From: Candidatus Nitrosacidococcus sp. I8
Lineage (GTDB): Bacteria > Pseudomonadota > Gammaproteobacteria > Nitrosococcales > Nitrosococcaceae
DNA: 64,000 nt
Assembly (NCBI RefSeq): GCF_945836005.1
Contig: NZ_OX241534.1
Coordinates: forward strand, 62,001-126,000
Reading direction: 5' to 3'
Shown: in pieces, positions 1-9,660 of the stretch
Position numbering within the stretch: position 1 is the first letter of the stretch
Layout: each line of letters starts with the position of its first letter
The notes under the pieces: generated by a model
What the model was told of the DNA's origin: nothing
What the model saw: the letters and a program-made list of their open reading frames with translations, nothing else
Database searches by the model: none
Program-made: the position numbers and the translations under genes

Positions 1-328
1 TAAGTTCTTTTGAAGGTAACCAAATGGGTATTTTATTTTCTTCTAATGCCTTATTTATTTCTGCTATACCAGCGGCTAGGGAGAGTTCTGGAGCTAAGCT
101 TTGTAATAGATAACCAAATTGATCCATTGCAAGCAAAGCCATATGATGGGCATAGGAATCAGCAAACTTCCATTGCTTTTGAGCGGTACGAACTTGATCA
201 GCAAAAGGACCACCTCCCGGTACAATGACACACTTTCCTTTATTTTTTATTTGATCAAGCCAAAGCGGAAGGCAGCTACTACTATAGAGGCTTCCTCCTA
301 GTTTAATTATCCAGATATCTTGAAACAT
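1..328 (-). CDS. Amino-acid kinase family protein, MfnE-like (3' end outside window)
   Basis: Reading the minus strand from an ATG at 328 gives an open frame to the window edge, about 109 residues. It starts MFQDIWIIKLGGSLYSS and has a glycine-rich VIVPGGGPFADQVR segment. Both are typical of the amino-acid kinase fold (aspartate/uridylate kinase-like phosphate-binding loops). The later stretch AHHMALLAMDQFGYLL resembles the family members found in H4MPT/methanofuran clusters; the archaeal relative MfnE phosphorylates an aminomethylfuran phosphate. The start lies five bases downstream of the pabB stop on the same strand, so it probably belongs to the same operon. The kinase fold is clear; the exact substrate is inferred from neighbours. 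The rest of the gene is beyond base 1. Confidence 0.72.
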   Translation of the reverse strand, partial: MFQDIWIIKLGGSLYSSSCLPLWLDQIKNKGKCVIVPGGGPFADQVRTAQKQWKFADSYAHHMALLAMDQFGYLLQSLAPELSLAAGIAEINKALEENKIPIWLPSKEL

Positions 329-333
329 TTTAG

Positions 334-1728
334 CTAACGATAATATGGGTTCAGTGCTTGAAAAATAGCTGCTGCTTTATCTAAGGTCTCTTGATATTCA
401 GCACTTCGATCTGAATCCGCTACAATGCCACTACCTACCCAAAACCGTAGAGAGTTTTGATTATATACTAGAGTGCGTATGGCAATGTTAATATCCATAT
501 TACCTTCAAAGCTAATATAGCCAAGGCTACCACAATAGATTCCACGACGATGAGGTTCTAGTTCCTCTATAATTTCCATGGCACGTATTTTAGGGGCGCC
601 TGTTATAGATCCCCCCGGAAAGCAGGCTTGTAATAAATCAAGGGTATTTTTTCCGGAAGCAAGTTGTCCGTGGATAGTGCTGGCTAAATGATGTACTGTA
701 GCAAAAGATTGAACAGTGCAAAGTTGCATTACTTGGATAGATCCTAGAGTACATACTCGACCTAGATCATTACGCAATAGATCTACAATCATAATGTTCT
801 CTGCTTGATCTTTACTACTATTTTGTAGATTAACTGCCAATTGAGTATCAATAACAGGGTTTATATCTCTAGGTCGAGTTCCTTTAATTGGGATAGTTTC
901 AACTCTATCTCCAGATACTTTTAAAAACCTTTCCGGAGAAGTGCTTAAAATACTACCCTCTGGAATAGAAAAAAAACTGCTAAAAGGGGCAGGGTTAATT
1001 TCTCGTAAATAAGAGTAAAGAGCCCAAGAATCGCCATAGGCTTTTGACTCAAAGCGTTGGGCTAAATTAACTTGATAGCAATCTCCTGCACAGATATAGT
1101 TTTGAATACGATCAAAAGCCCAATTATAGCTTTCTTTGCTTAAATTGGATTGGGGATAATTTTCAATATGAAAAAAATGCTGATTAGATCGTATTGCTTT
1201 ACTTAAGCGTGCTTTTAAAGAATCCCAATGAACTTGGGTATGAGGATCATAACCTTGTGTTACTAAAAAAGTTGCTTGGCAGTGATGATCTACGATAACC
1301 ACCCAATCATAGATGCCAATTGCCATTTCTGGCATTTGTTCTATATCTGCGGTTATGCTAGGTAGGGTTTCAAATCGACGTGCTAAATCATAACTGAAAT
1401 ACCCCATAGCTCCTCCTGATAACGGAATTTCAGAAAGAAAGTTAGGGAGTTGTTTACCACTGAAACGATCTAACTCTCTTTGCAGTAAGATAAGAGAGTT
1501 TTGGGTGCTTAAAATTTTGCTAGTGCGATAGCCAATTTCAGTGATTAACCCTTTAGTTTTTAGGGTAATAAAAGGATCAGCGGCAATAATATCAAAACGA
1601 CCTGACCGATCACTAGGCCAGCCACTATCTAAAAAAATAGGCCATGGCTCTGAATAAATTGTTTCAAATAAGGATGCAGAGCATTCAGAGTAGGGTAATT
1701 CAACCCATTGTACCTGTTGCTGATGCAT
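334..1728 (-). CDS. pabB: Aminodeoxychorismate synthase component I
   Basis: 464 residues, usual length for PabB. With a glutamine amidotransferase partner it converts chorismate to 4-amino-4-deoxychorismate, the precursor of p-aminobenzoate. The chorismate-binding domain fills the C-terminal half. PIKGTRPRD at residues 280-288 contains the lysine of the PIKGT motif, which separates PabB from anthranilate synthase TrpE (PIAGT). The ending has GGSITGAPK and a glycine-rich GSGIVADS segment, as expected. p-Aminobenzoate serves folate and is also the arylamine precursor of tetrahydromethanopterin, which explains its place in this C1-cofactor cluster. It lies six bases after the MfnF-type gene and five before the kinase, so one transcript is likely. 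No pabA or pabC is nearby. Confidence 0.9.
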   Translation of the reverse strand: MHQQQVQWVELPYSECSASLFETIYSEPWPIFLDSGWPSDRSGRFDIIAADPFITLKTKGLITEIGYRTSKILSTQNSLILLQRELDRFSGKQLPNFLSEIPLSGGAMGYFSYDLARRFETLPSITADIEQMPEMAIGIYDWVVIVDHHCQATFLVTQGYDPHTQVHWDSLKARLSKAIRSNQHFFHIENYPQSNLSKESYNWAFDRIQNYICAGDCYQVNLAQRFESKAYGDSWALYSYLREINPAPFSSFFSIPEGSILSTSPERFLKVSGDRVETIPIKGTRPRDINPVIDTQLAVNLQNSSKDQAENIMIVDLLRNDLGRVCTLGSIQVMQLCTVQSFATVHHLASTIHGQLASGKNTLDLLQACFPGGSITGAPKIRAMEIIEELEPHRRGIYCGSLGYISFEGNMDINIAIRTLVYNQNSLRFWVGSGIVADSDRSAEYQETLDKAAAIFQALNPYYR

Positions 1729-1734
1729 AGAAAA

Positions 1735-2778
1735 TTAATGTTTTTGTAATTGCTCCCAACCTAATTGGGCAATAGCCAATGCAGGACCGTGGCTAGAATC
1801 TATGGTATCTACACCTAATTTTAATACTTGAGAAAAATCAAAATAAGGTCGATTTATTCTTCTGGCACACTCAAGGGCTAAAAACCGTCCAATACCTACG
1901 CCAATAATGGGAGTCTCAGCAACTAAAGATATTCTAGAGAGGATTTGAAAAATTGCTTCAGTCAACTGCTGGCATTGCTTCTCATAAAAATAGATAGCTA
2001 GTTGATGCCAAAAATTAAGAGACTCATTTTCATAGTCCATGCCTATCATTCTGGCAAGTCTTCTAGCACAATCTTGAGGAAGTTTTCCTTGGCGATCCGC
2101 ACTTGGATGGAGATCTGAATCTTGAGGCAATAATCCCAGCATATGATATATATCAGCGGTAGTTGCAAAGTGCTCTGCAGTAAGCCGTACCCAATTTCCA
2201 TGAAAAGGAGCTTTTTTGCAAATAGCCATTAGAGGAGTACGCACTACTCCAGAATAAACTAGCTCCCCGTTGATTAATCGAGCGTGATCGTCTGTACCTT
2301 GAGGGCAAGGAGTGTCATTTTTAAAAGGAATAAAATCGCTGGTAGTGCTACCTATATCTAATAATAACCCTTCATGCCAAAAATTTGCCGCTAACTGGCT
2401 GGTAGCTAAATAGTTAGCAGATGCAATAGAAGCTATAAGTTTATAGGCTTGATCCAACTCAACAAATCCATGGATTCCAGAAAATATATATATGGGTATA
2501 TCTGTAAAGAACTGATGAACAGAGTTTAAAATTGCAACCACCCCTTCATAGCGATCCTTAAAAATATCTACTAACTCCCCAGTCATGGTAATGACTACAA
2601 TATGCCCAATGCTCCCCAATTTATGTTTCATCTGATTAAAAGCAGCAGTTAATTGATCTATCCCTTGCCATAAGGGGCAAACTACCTGATCGCATATAAT
2701 GATTTTTCCTTGAGAATCTGTAAGTGCTGCTTTTAAGTGTGCGCCTCCAATATCCCAACCACTGACCGTAAATGTCAT
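1735..2778 (-). CDS. H4MPT-linked C1 pathway protein, hydantoinase/ASKHA-like (MfnF type)
   Basis: 347 residues. The N-terminus VSGWDIGGAHLKAAL is a phosphate-1-type loop of the ASKHA/hydantoinase-A superfamily. LLLDIGSTTSDFIPF near residue 140 is the second nucleotide loop, and GVGIGRFLALECARR lies near the C-terminus. This layout matches the 'H4MPT-linked C1 transfer pathway protein' family found in methylotrophs. Its archaeal member MfnF couples the furan unit to tyramine during methanofuran synthesis. The family is recognised from the motifs; equating the reaction with MfnF is inference. It sits between the ATP-grasp gene at 2784-3815 and pabB with gaps of only five or six bases. Confidence 0.8.
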   Translation of the reverse strand: MTFTVSGWDIGGAHLKAALTDSQGKIIICDQVVCPLWQGIDQLTAAFNQMKHKLGSIGHIVVITMTGELVDIFKDRYEGVVAILNSVHQFFTDIPIYIFSGIHGFVELDQAYKLIASIASANYLATSQLAANFWHEGLLLDIGSTTSDFIPFKNDTPCPQGTDDHARLINGELVYSGVVRTPLMAICKKAPFHGNWVRLTAEHFATTADIYHMLGLLPQDSDLHPSADRQGKLPQDCARRLARMIGMDYENESLNFWHQLAIYFYEKQCQQLTEAIFQILSRISLVAETPIIGVGIGRFLALECARRINRPYFDFSQVLKLGVDTIDSSHGPALAIAQLGWEQLQKH

Positions 2779-2783
2779 ATAAT

Positions 2784-3815
2784 TTACCTTACTATTTTTT
2801 CTCTCAGAGAGAGGAAGGGTTGATGGCCAAAATTAGAAGGCAATACTATTTTATCCAATCCTTCATTTAATAAGGTAAATAGCCATCGCATAGGAGAAAT
2901 ACCATAAACAGTTCGCAATCCTAAATAGCTTGTAGTAAGACGAGGATTGATTTCTAGAATAATAAGTGATTGGTTTTGAGCAATAATTAAATCAATTCCA
3001 ATAAATCCCCATAACCTAGGTAGGGTATTGGCAATAGTATTTGCTATCTCTTGTAGATGATGATAAATAGGATTTTCAGCCATGATAGCATTGATTAATA
3101 TAGCATTAAGGTAAATTTTATCTTTTTTGATTTTTATTTGTTGCTGATTAACACTTAGTAATAGTGTTTTATCTCCATCACAAATCAGAGTAAGACTCAT
3201 TGCTTGTCCTTGAATATAGGGCTGAACAATATAGTTTTTTGCATCAAAGATATTTTTTTGTTTCCATAAATGTAGATCTAAAGGTGCTTTAAAATAAAAT
3301 GTATCAATGCAGCCGGCGCCATCATTTGGTTTACAAATTAAAGATTCTTCCTTACTAGTCTTATCTAATCTCCAATCTAGCAAGCTTATTGTAGTAGGTA
3401 TACTTAAACTAGCTGCTTTTAGGTATTTCTCTGTTTCTATTTTACTAGAGGCAATTTGTGTTGCTTGAGGATGGCAGCCAAGCAAAATTTTTCCTGCTTT
3501 TAGAATTTTCTCTTGAATTTTAGTTAAAGTATTTCTGGATTCGGGAGCGATGGGTAATACCGCATCTACTTTATCTAAACAATATTGCCAAGTTTGATGA
3601 AATTGGGAAAGAGTATAAATAGTATGATAATAACGAATATAAGAAAGGGTAGGTAAGCGGTAATCTCGTAAAATAATAACTTTTACTTCCCTAACTTCTA
3701 AAAAATCTCTAAGCACTGCTTGCAGTATCAAATCTCCTTCCTTCATTAATGAGGCAGGTAGAGAATTTTCACATAAAGCACCACTAGTTATATATTCATA
3801 TACTAAAATTTTCAC
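2784..3815 (-). CDS. ATP-grasp ligase, MfnD-like
   Basis: 343 residues. The N-terminus MKILVYEYITSGAL is shared by ATP-grasp proteins of methanofuran/H4MPT clusters. Centrally, ESLICKPNDGAGCIDTFYF has the lysine and glycine-rich ATP-binding loop. Towards the end, FIGIDLIIAQNQSLIILEINPRLTTSY contains the metal-binding E-x-N of the grasp fold. ATP-grasp enzymes join a carboxylate to an amine through an acyl phosphate; archaeal MfnD ligates glutamate to tyramine. Glutamylation of the methanofuran side chain is therefore the likely job, but the substrate is inferred. The start is only 18 bases from the divergent HisA-like gene, so its promoter must be very short or overlap that gene. Confidence 0.75.
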   Translation of the reverse strand: MKILVYEYITSGALCENSLPASLMKEGDLILQAVLRDFLEVREVKVIILRDYRLPTLSYIRYYHTIYTLSQFHQTWQYCLDKVDAVLPIAPESRNTLTKIQEKILKAGKILLGCHPQATQIASSKIETEKYLKAASLSIPTTISLLDWRLDKTSKEESLICKPNDGAGCIDTFYFKAPLDLHLWKQKNIFDAKNYIVQPYIQGQAMSLTLICDGDKTLLLSVNQQQIKIKKDKIYLNAILINAIMAENPIYHHLQEIANTIANTLPRLWGFIGIDLIIAQNQSLIILEINPRLTTSYLGLRTVYGISPMRWLFTLLNEGLDKIVLPSNFGHQPFLSLREKIVR

Positions 3816-3833
3816 TATTGGTTTAACTAAAAA

Positions 3834-4556
3834 ATGAAGCTAGTTCCAGTACTTGATTTAATGGGAGGTAAAGTAGTCTATGCTACAGGTAAAGAACGAA
3901 AGCACTATTTACCTTTAATTTCATCATTTACTAAACACTCTGATCCTATAGAAATCGTTACTAACTTACTAGCTTGGTATCCTTTTTCTTATCTTTATCT
4001 TGCTGACCTAGATTCTTTAATGAGTCAGGGCAATAATTATTCAGTTATTGCTAAAATTGCCTTAAATTTCCCTAGCTTAAATTTATGGGTAGATTCAGGT
4101 ACAACAAATCATATAGGGATTGAGCAATTATTTACTTTAGGCATCACTCGACCTGTCATTGGTACAGAAAGTATTACTAATTTAACTACTTGGGAAAAAT
4201 TATGGAATTATTCTTGGGCTAAAAAAATTATTCTTTCTCTAGATTATAAAAATAATTATTTCCTTGATTCAGCTTGCTTAGTCCAGCAATCTCAGCTATG
4301 GTCAGAAACTATTATTGGAATGGATTTAGATTCGGTGGGGAGCCAAAAAGGACCTAATTGGCGATTCTTATCTCAGCTAAAATCAAAGCAAGCTAAAAAT
4401 GGGAAACTATTTGCTGCGGGAGGAATTTCTTCTTTAGGGGATTTAAAGCAATTAAAGACTTGGGGTGCTAGTGGTGCTTTGATCGCTAGTATTCTTCATT
4501 ACGGGCATTTGAATCCAAGAGATCTAGTAGGGATAGAATTTCCTAAAGGTATTTAA
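3834..4556 (+). CDS. HisA/HisF-like TIM-barrel protein of the C1-cofactor cluster
   Basis: 240 residues with the opening MKLVPVLDLMGGKVVYATG, similar to HisA (ProFAR isomerase), and barrel-end motifs LFAAGGISSLGDLKQL and ASGALIASILHYG for phosphate binding. It is not the histidine-pathway enzyme by context: no his genes are near, and it lies inside the methanofuran/H4MPT cluster, as HisA-like proteins do in methylotrophs. The reaction is not known to me. It is the only plus-strand gene in this cluster. It diverges from the MfnD-like gene with 18 bases between and its last 14 bases overlap the end of the convergent RimK-like gene. Confidence 0.75.
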   Translation: MKLVPVLDLMGGKVVYATGKERKHYLPLISSFTKHSDPIEIVTNLLAWYPFSYLYLADLDSLMSQGNNYSVIAKIALNFPSLNLWVDSGTTNHIGIEQLFTLGITRPVIGTESITNLTTWEKLWNYSWAKKIILSLDYKNNYFLDSACLVQQSQLWSETIIGMDLDSVGSQKGPNWRFLSQLKSKQAKNGKLFAAGGISSLGDLKQLKTWGASGALIASILHYGHLNPRDLVGIEFPKGI

Positions 4557-5433
4557 GTTTTTTTATAATGAGTTCATTAACTAATGTTTGAGCAAGATTG
4601 CTTTTAGTGACTCTCTGAAGTGCTTTCCAAGCAGGAATACTATTTACTTCTAATACTTGATATCCATTTATAGACTGAATAATGTCTACCCCTCCATAAT
4701 CTACACCTACAGCTCGAGTAGCTTGACAAGCCAGCTGATTAATTTCTGAATCTAAGTCTACTATGGGAATACAGATAGCACCCTGAGCAGCGTTAGTAAT
4801 CCAAGATTGTCCATAACGGATCATCGCTGCAACAGTACGATGTTGAATTACAAAAATTCGCCAATCTTTCCACTGGTTTGGAATAGCTGGTGAAATATAT
4901 TCTTGTAGGTAATACAATTCTCCTTCAGGAATAATTTTTTCTAAGTTATTGCGATCAATAAAACTAATTCCCCTACCTTGGCTACCAAATAAAGGTTTTA
5001 TAATTAATTGATAATTTTCTTGTGCTGCTTGAACAATTACCGCTTGTGCTTGCTCTTTGGTTTCACAAACCCAAGTACGAGGTGTAGGAATAGCTTTATG
5101 GTGTAAAAGAAAAGAAGTTCTTGCTTTATCTACAGTACGTTCAATAGCAGAGGGATTATTAAATATAGGTACTCCTAGTTTTTCTAAACAATGAAGTATA
5201 TCTAGTCTAAAGCTAATCTGCTCTAAGCTACCTCCAGCAATACCTCGTACAACCACTCCATCAGGTAATTGATTGTTCAATCCCGGAATATAAAGCCCAA
5301 ACGGTAAGCTAAGATCTACTTTACACTGAGATAAATTTGAGTAAATTATTTCTACCTTACAATCAACTAGAGCAGATGCTAGCTGTTGGCTATGCCAGCC
5401 ATGATTATGATTAAAAATAACAACACAGGACAT
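4543..5433 (-). CDS. RimK-type ATP-grasp ligase, MptN-like
   Basis: 296 residues. The RimK-like pattern is clear: an N-terminal preATP-grasp domain, DKARTSFLLHHKAIPTPRTW, then LIIKPLFGSQGRGISFI as the ATP-binding loop. VDYGGVDIIQSINGYQVLEVNSIPAW is split around the metal-binding E-x-N. RimK relatives add glutamate residues to proteins or cofactors; archaeal MptN adds glutamate to tetrahydromethanopterin. Given the neighbours I infer glutamylation of a pterin or furan cofactor. It is followed after four bases by the next ATP-grasp gene upstream on the minus strand, so the two are probably cotranscribed. The 3' end overlaps that of the HisA-like gene. Confidence 0.78.
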   Translation of the reverse strand: MSCVVIFNHNHGWHSQQLASALVDCKVEIIYSNLSQCKVDLSLPFGLYIPGLNNQLPDGVVVRGIAGGSLEQISFRLDILHCLEKLGVPIFNNPSAIERTVDKARTSFLLHHKAIPTPRTWVCETKEQAQAVIVQAAQENYQLIIKPLFGSQGRGISFIDRNNLEKIIPEGELYYLQEYISPAIPNQWKDWRIFVIQHRTVAAMIRYGQSWITNAAQGAICIPIVDLDSEINQLACQATRAVGVDYGGVDIIQSINGYQVLEVNSIPAWKALQRVTKSNLAQTLVNELIIKKLKYL

Positions 5434-5437
5434 AGAG

Positions 5438-6364
5438 TTAGCAGGGAGAAAATAGCGTTAATAATTGAGTGAATCGTTGGGCTATTTGCTGATAGCAAAG
5501 ATCAATATTTGCTCCCTTAGCATGTATTGTACAAATAGGATCTCCTTGATTAATAACACTGCCATTAGCAGGATAATCATGGCAAAAATTAGGCCAAGTT
5601 ATATAAGAGGGGATGATTAAATCATAAGGAGCGTAGAGAATAATAAAGCCTTGTGTTTGAGCTATAGATTTTATTTTTATAGGTAATGTGTTACCTAAAC
5701 AACCATTAATATGGGCACTTAGTGGATTAAATAAATCCTGATATAAATCCATAGCAGCAGGAGGTCTTGGATTAATTTCTAGTACCCAGATTTTTTCATT
5801 TTTATCCTGAATGAAATCTAAACCATTTAATCCTCTTAATTCTGTAGTGAGTACGATTTTTTCTATATATTTTTTTAAAAGAGTGCGGTTGGAATAACTC
5901 AGTTTAAAAGGAGCAAAAATTCCCCCATATCGATAGGGAGTAGTCTTTGTAGGTGCAATGATGAGTAGATTATACCCAATAATCTGGCAGTACTTACCGT
6001 TAGCAAGAAAGAGTACTGATCCTGCTTGGCCATTTATTTTTTTCTGAAAATAGTAGCCAGAATCAGAAGTGAAAGCACACTGATTGGCAAGTCTAATATG
6101 ACTACCCCCTGTACCATAGACTGATTTATATAGCCAACCTTCAGGGTGACTAGGTGGGTGAATCTGGATCTGAGGGGTAGGAATACTAAGCTCTTCTAGT
6201 AGAGGAAAAAAATAAGTAAAATCTTTTAGATTTTTAACTTGATAATAGGTATTGCCTAAAAGAATCCATTTCTTGTTTAATTCTTTAAGTAATTCAAGAT
6301 GATTTTCAATACCTCCGCCAAATATTAATCCGATAGGCTGCTTTTCTCCTGCTAGCATCTCCAT
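5438..6364 (-). CDS. ATP-grasp domain protein of the C1-cofactor cluster (true start probably upstream)
   Basis: 308 residues from the first ATG, with ATP-grasp features: GWLYKSVYGTGGSHIRLA as glycine-rich loop and GLNGLDFIQDKNEKIWVLEINPRPP as metal and nucleotide site (two overlapping blocks). The same frame stays open upstream to about 6619. It encodes a plausible N-terminal preATP-grasp domain (ALAQAAITTGYKRVFAADYF, then GDVET), but there is no ATG, GTG or TTG in that stretch. The real protein therefore either starts at a rare codon such as ATT near 6535 or has lost its start. Proteins like this accompany methanofuran/H4MPT genes; the substrate is unknown. It is the third ATP-grasp enzyme of the cluster. 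Confidence 0.7.
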   Translation of the reverse strand: MEMLAGEKQPIGLIFGGGIENHLELLKELNKKWILLGNTYYQVKNLKDFTYFFPLLEELSIPTPQIQIHPPSHPEGWLYKSVYGTGGSHIRLANQCAFTSDSGYYFQKKINGQAGSVLFLANGKYCQIIGYNLLIIAPTKTTPYRYGGIFAPFKLSYSNRTLLKKYIEKIVLTTELRGLNGLDFIQDKNEKIWVLEINPRPPAAMDLYQDLFNPLSAHINGCLGNTLPIKIKSIAQTQGFIILYAPYDLIIPSYITWPNFCHDYPANGSVINQGDPICTIHAKGANIDLCYQQIAQRFTQLLTLFSPC

Positions 6365-6619
6365 TAGAGATAAGCAGCATTTTTCTGTAGTGGTATAGGG
6401 AGAGATTTTTACCCAATCTATAGCAAATTCTCTTGTCTCTACGTCCCCAAAATAATCAGCTGCAAATACTCTTTTATATCCAGTTGTTATTGCGGCTTGA
6501 GCAAGTGCTCGAACAGTTACTGCGATAACGACAATAGGCCAAGAAGGATCCCAAATATTCTTGGGAAAATAGTTATTTATTTTTAGATTAAAAAAGTGAG
6601 ATATGAAGGGCTCTAGCCC
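6365..6619 (-). other. Open in-frame extension of the ATP-grasp gene without a standard start codon
   Basis: Translating the minus strand upstream of the ATG at 6364 gives about 85 sense codons before a stop at 6620-6622. The part nearest the gene (AVTVRALAQAAITTGYKRV, then FAADYFGDVET) reads like the missing N-terminal domain of an ATP-grasp protein, whereas the farthest part looks random. I found no ATG, GTG or TTG in this frame. Either initiation is at a rare codon or the 5' end is damaged. Confidence 0.6.
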
Positions 6620-6656
6620 CTAATTAATCATAGGAGCTAGGTTTAAATCATGAAAA

Positions 6657-8069
6657 TTATCTATCGTGAAGATGAGAAAGAACGGTGTCTAAGCTCTCTC
6701 TTGCATCCCCAAATAACATTCGAGTATTTTCCCGATAGAATAAAGGGTTATCTACCCCTGCATAACCTGATGCCATACTCCGTTTTAAGACTATTGTAGT
6801 TTTGGCTTTCCATACCTCGAGTACAGGCATTCCTCCAATAGGACCATGAGGATCCTCTTGTGCTGATGGATTAACAATGTCATTAGCTCCGATAACAACT
6901 ACTATATCAGTATTTGGAAAATCCTCATTGACTTCATCCATTTCTAATACGATATCGTAGGGTACCTTGGCTTCAGCCAATAATACATTCATATGCCCAG
7001 GCATACGCCCCGCTACTGGATGGATAGCAAACCGTACGGTGGTTTTTTTCTCTCGTAATAAACGGGTAATCTCATAGACAATATGTTGAGCATGTGCTAC
7101 TGCCATGCCATAGCCAGGAACAATAATGACATTTTTAGCAGATTTTAATAAATCAGCCGTATCTTCTGCAGAAACAGCAACTACTTCGCCACCGCTTGCA
7201 GTAGCCGCACTGGATTGTCCTGATCCAGTACCAAAGCCACCCATAATCACGCTAACAAAGTTACGGTTCATAGCACGACACATGATATAGCTTAAAATCG
7301 CACCACTACTACCTACTAGGGCACCAATAACAATGAGCAAATCATTATTGAGCATAAACCCTGTCGCCGCAGCAGCCCAACCCGAGTAACTATTGAGCAT
7401 CGAGATAACGACTGGCATATCTGCACCACCAATTGCCATCACCATATGGACTCCAAAGCCAAGAGCGATCAATGTCATTAAAAATAGATAGAGAAATCCT
7501 AAACCTGTGCTCTCAGTTCCTGTAAAAGATTTTCCAAACCAAAACATAAGGATAAAAAGCCCTAAATTTAACCAATGGCGAGCAGGAAGGAGTAGAGGTT
7601 TACCATCTATTTTTCCACTGAGTTTACCAAAGGCAACTACAGATCCAGAAAAAGTCATAGCCCCAATAAGAATACCTAAATAGGTTTCTACATTATGAAT
7701 TGATTCCTCTATGCCAGTAAATTGAGTTTTGGATCCAAAGAAATTAACATAACCTACTAAAATTGCAGCCAACCCTACTGAGCTATGAAGCACGGCAACT
7801 AGCTCTGGCATTTCGGTCATCTTTACTTCTCTAGCAATTTTAACACCATAGTAAGCACCTACACCCATGGTCGTAATCAATGCTAGATAAGCAAAAAAGC
7901 CATGAATAGCACCACTGCAGATGGTCGCTAGAATAGCTATCGCCATTCCTGCCATACCATAGAAATTACCTCGCTGAGAGGTTTCTTGATGGCTTAAACC
8001 ACCTAGACTGAGAATAAATAAAATAGTTGCACCGATATAAGCTACGGTCACTAAACCTTGAGACATCAC
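6657..8069 (-). CDS. pntB: NAD(P) transhydrogenase subunit beta
   Basis: 470 residues, the usual length of PntB. The first ~280 residues hold the membrane domain, about nine hydrophobic helices. The last ~180 form the NADP(H)-binding domain III, with [16 protein letters not shown] as dinucleotide loop and [19 protein letters not shown] downstream. It forms the proton-translocating transhydrogenase with PntA in the inner membrane, using the proton motive force to make NADPH from NADH and NADP+. That suits an autotroph with a high NADPH demand. It follows pntA on the same strand with a 13-base gap. A short imperfect hairpin (ctag...ctag) at about 6612-6640 lies just past its 3' end. Confidence 0.95.
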   Translation of the reverse strand: MMSQGLVTVAYIGATILFILSLGGLSHQETSQRGNFYGMAGMAIAILATICSGAIHGFFAYLALITTMGVGAYYGVKIAREVKMTEMPELVAVLHSSVGLAAILVGYVNFFGSKTQFTGIEESIHNVETYLGILIGAMTFSGSVVAFGKLSGKIDGKPLLLPARHWLNLGLFILMFWFGKSFTGTESTGLGFLYLFLMTLIALGFGVHMVMAIGGADMPVVISMLNSYSGWAAAATGFMLNNDLLIVIGALVGSSGAILSYIMCRAMNRNFVSVIMGGFGTGSGQSSAATASGGEVVAVSAEDTADLLKSAKNVIIVPGYGMAVAHAQHIVYEITRLLREKKTTVRFAIHPVAGRMPGHMNVLLAEAKVPYDIVLEMDEVNEDFPNTDIVVVIGANDIVNPSAQEDPHGPIGGMPVLEVWKAKTTIVLKRSMASGYAGVDNPLFYRENTRMLFGDARESLDTVLSHLHDR

Positions 8070-8082
8070 CTTTATTAAGCTC

Positions 8083-9660
8083 CTATTTCTTAAACATCCG
8101 TAGCATACGTTGGGTTACGAAAAAACCACCAGTGATATTGACACTAGTAATTAGTATTGCAACGGCAGCAATTAACCCTAAAAAGAACCCAGAGTTTGTA
8201 ATCTGAATTAAAGCCCCAATGATAATAATGCTACTAATTGCATTAGTAACGCTCATTAATGGAGTATGCAAAGAAGCAGTTACATTCCAAATTACTTGAT
8301 AACCTATAAAGCAAGAAAGAATAAATACCATTAAATGAGGCATAAACGAAGAAGGAGCAGCAGCACCTAATCCCCATAAACCCAAGCCACCTAGCCCCAT
8401 AAATAAAACAATCATTTGCTCTTTTTTAGAGAGGGGACACTTGCTTTCCTTGACATACTCTTTTATAGGAGGAAGAGTGGAGTAATCAACCGAGTTAGCT
8501 GCTGAAGTAGCAGATATTTTTGGTGCTGGTGGCGGCCAAGTAATTTCTCCTTGATTTACTGCAGTGACTCCTCGAAGTACCTCATTTTCCATATCTAAGT
8601 GGAGCACTCCATCTTTTTCTGGGCAAAGTTCTTCAAGTAAATGGCGTAAATTAGTGGCGTATAATTGGCTTGACTGAGTAGGAAGCCGGCTAGTTAAGTC
8701 TGTATAACCAATAATAATCACTCCATGGCTAGTTACTACACTATCTGCCTTAGTCAGAGCACAATTTCCCCCTTGTTCTGCTGCTAAATCCACAATCACA
8801 CTCCCTGTTTTCATAGATTTTACCATCTCTTCAGTAATAAGCACTGGAGCCTTTTTACCGGGAATAAGGGCAGTAGTAATAATAATATCGACTTCAGCAG
8901 CTTGCTGAGCAAAAAGAGCCATCTCTGCTTCAATAAATTGCTTACTCATCTCCTTAGCGTAACCGCCTGCCCCTGATCCTTCTTCCTTAAAATCTAGCTC
9001 AAGGAATTCAGCACCCATGCTTTCTATTTGTTCTTTGACTTCAGGACGAGTATCAAAAGCCCGAACAATAGCACCTAACCCAGAAGCAGTACCAATAGCA
9101 GAAAGACCGGCTACCCCTGCACCGATCACCAATACTTTAGCAGGAGGAATTTTACCTGCAGCAGTGATTTGTCCGGTAAAAAAACGACCAAAATGGCTTG
9201 AGGCTTCTATAACAGCTCGATATCCTGCTACATTAGCCATGGAGCTTAGGGTATCTAGTTTTTGCGCTCTGGAAATTCGAGGTACGCTATCTATTGCTAA
9301 AACAGTGATATTTTTAGCGGCGAGCTTCTCTAATAATTCTTTATTTTGAGCAGGCCAAATAAAACTGATTAAAGTACTACCTTCCCGTAATAGTGCAATT
9401 TCATCTATTTCTGGCTTAATGTATGTCTCAGGAGGGCGTACTTTTAAGATAATATCCGAGCTTTCCCATAAGGATTTAGCATCTTGAGTAATGGTTACAC
9501 CTACTTGGCGGTAGGATTCATCAGAGAAGTTGGCATTTAGCCCTGCTCCTGACTCAATGGCTACAGAAAATCCTAATTTTTGTAAATGATCAGCTACTTC
9601 TGGCGTAGTAGCAACACGCTTTTCATTACTATAAAGTTCTTTTGGTATCCCAATTTGCAT
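8083..9660 (-). CDS. pntA: NAD(P) transhydrogenase subunit alpha
   Basis: 525 residues. The N-terminal ~380 residues form the NAD(H)-binding domain I, similar to alanine dehydrogenase: MQIGIPKE start, [20 protein letters not shown] dinucleotide fold near residue 175, and a [10 protein letters not shown] segment. The C-terminal ~110 residues carry three or four membrane helices. This is the fused alpha subunit (alpha1 plus alpha2), as in enterobacteria, rather than the split form. It is upstream of pntB in a two-gene operon. The region between its start and gltX (9661-9806) must hold two divergent promoters; I cannot place them with confidence. Confidence 0.95.
   Translation of the reverse strand: MQIGIPKELYSNEKRVATTPEVADHLQKLGFSVAIESGAGLNANFSDESYRQVGVTITQDAKSLWESSDIILKVRPPETYIKPEIDEIALLREGSTLISFIWPAQNKELLEKLAAKNITVLAIDSVPRISRAQKLDTLSSMANVAGYRAVIEASSHFGRFFTGQITAAGKIPPAKVLVIGAGVAGLSAIGTASGLGAIVRAFDTRPEVKEQIESMGAEFLELDFKEEGSGAGGYAKEMSKQFIEAEMALFAQQAAEVDIIITTALIPGKKAPVLITEEMVKSMKTGSVIVDLAAEQGGNCALTKADSVVTSHGVIIIGYTDLTSRLPTQSSQLYATNLRHLLEELCPEKDGVLHLDMENEVLRGVTAVNQGEITWPPPAPKISATSAANSVDYSTLPPIKEYVKESKCPLSKKEQMIVLFMGLGGLGLWGLGAAAPSSFMPHLMVFILSCFIGYQVIWNVTASLHTPLMSVTNAISSIIIIGALIQITNSGFFLGLIAAVAILITSVNITGGFFVTQRMLRMFKK

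Noticed and set aside
10-301. Two short plus-strand frames at the start of the window
   Set aside because: They are shadows of the minus-strand amino-acid kinase (1-328), which has clear family motifs.
9017-9349. 110-residue plus-strand frame inside pntA
   Set aside because: Antisense to a well conserved dehydrogenase domain; no start signal and no similarity to a known family.
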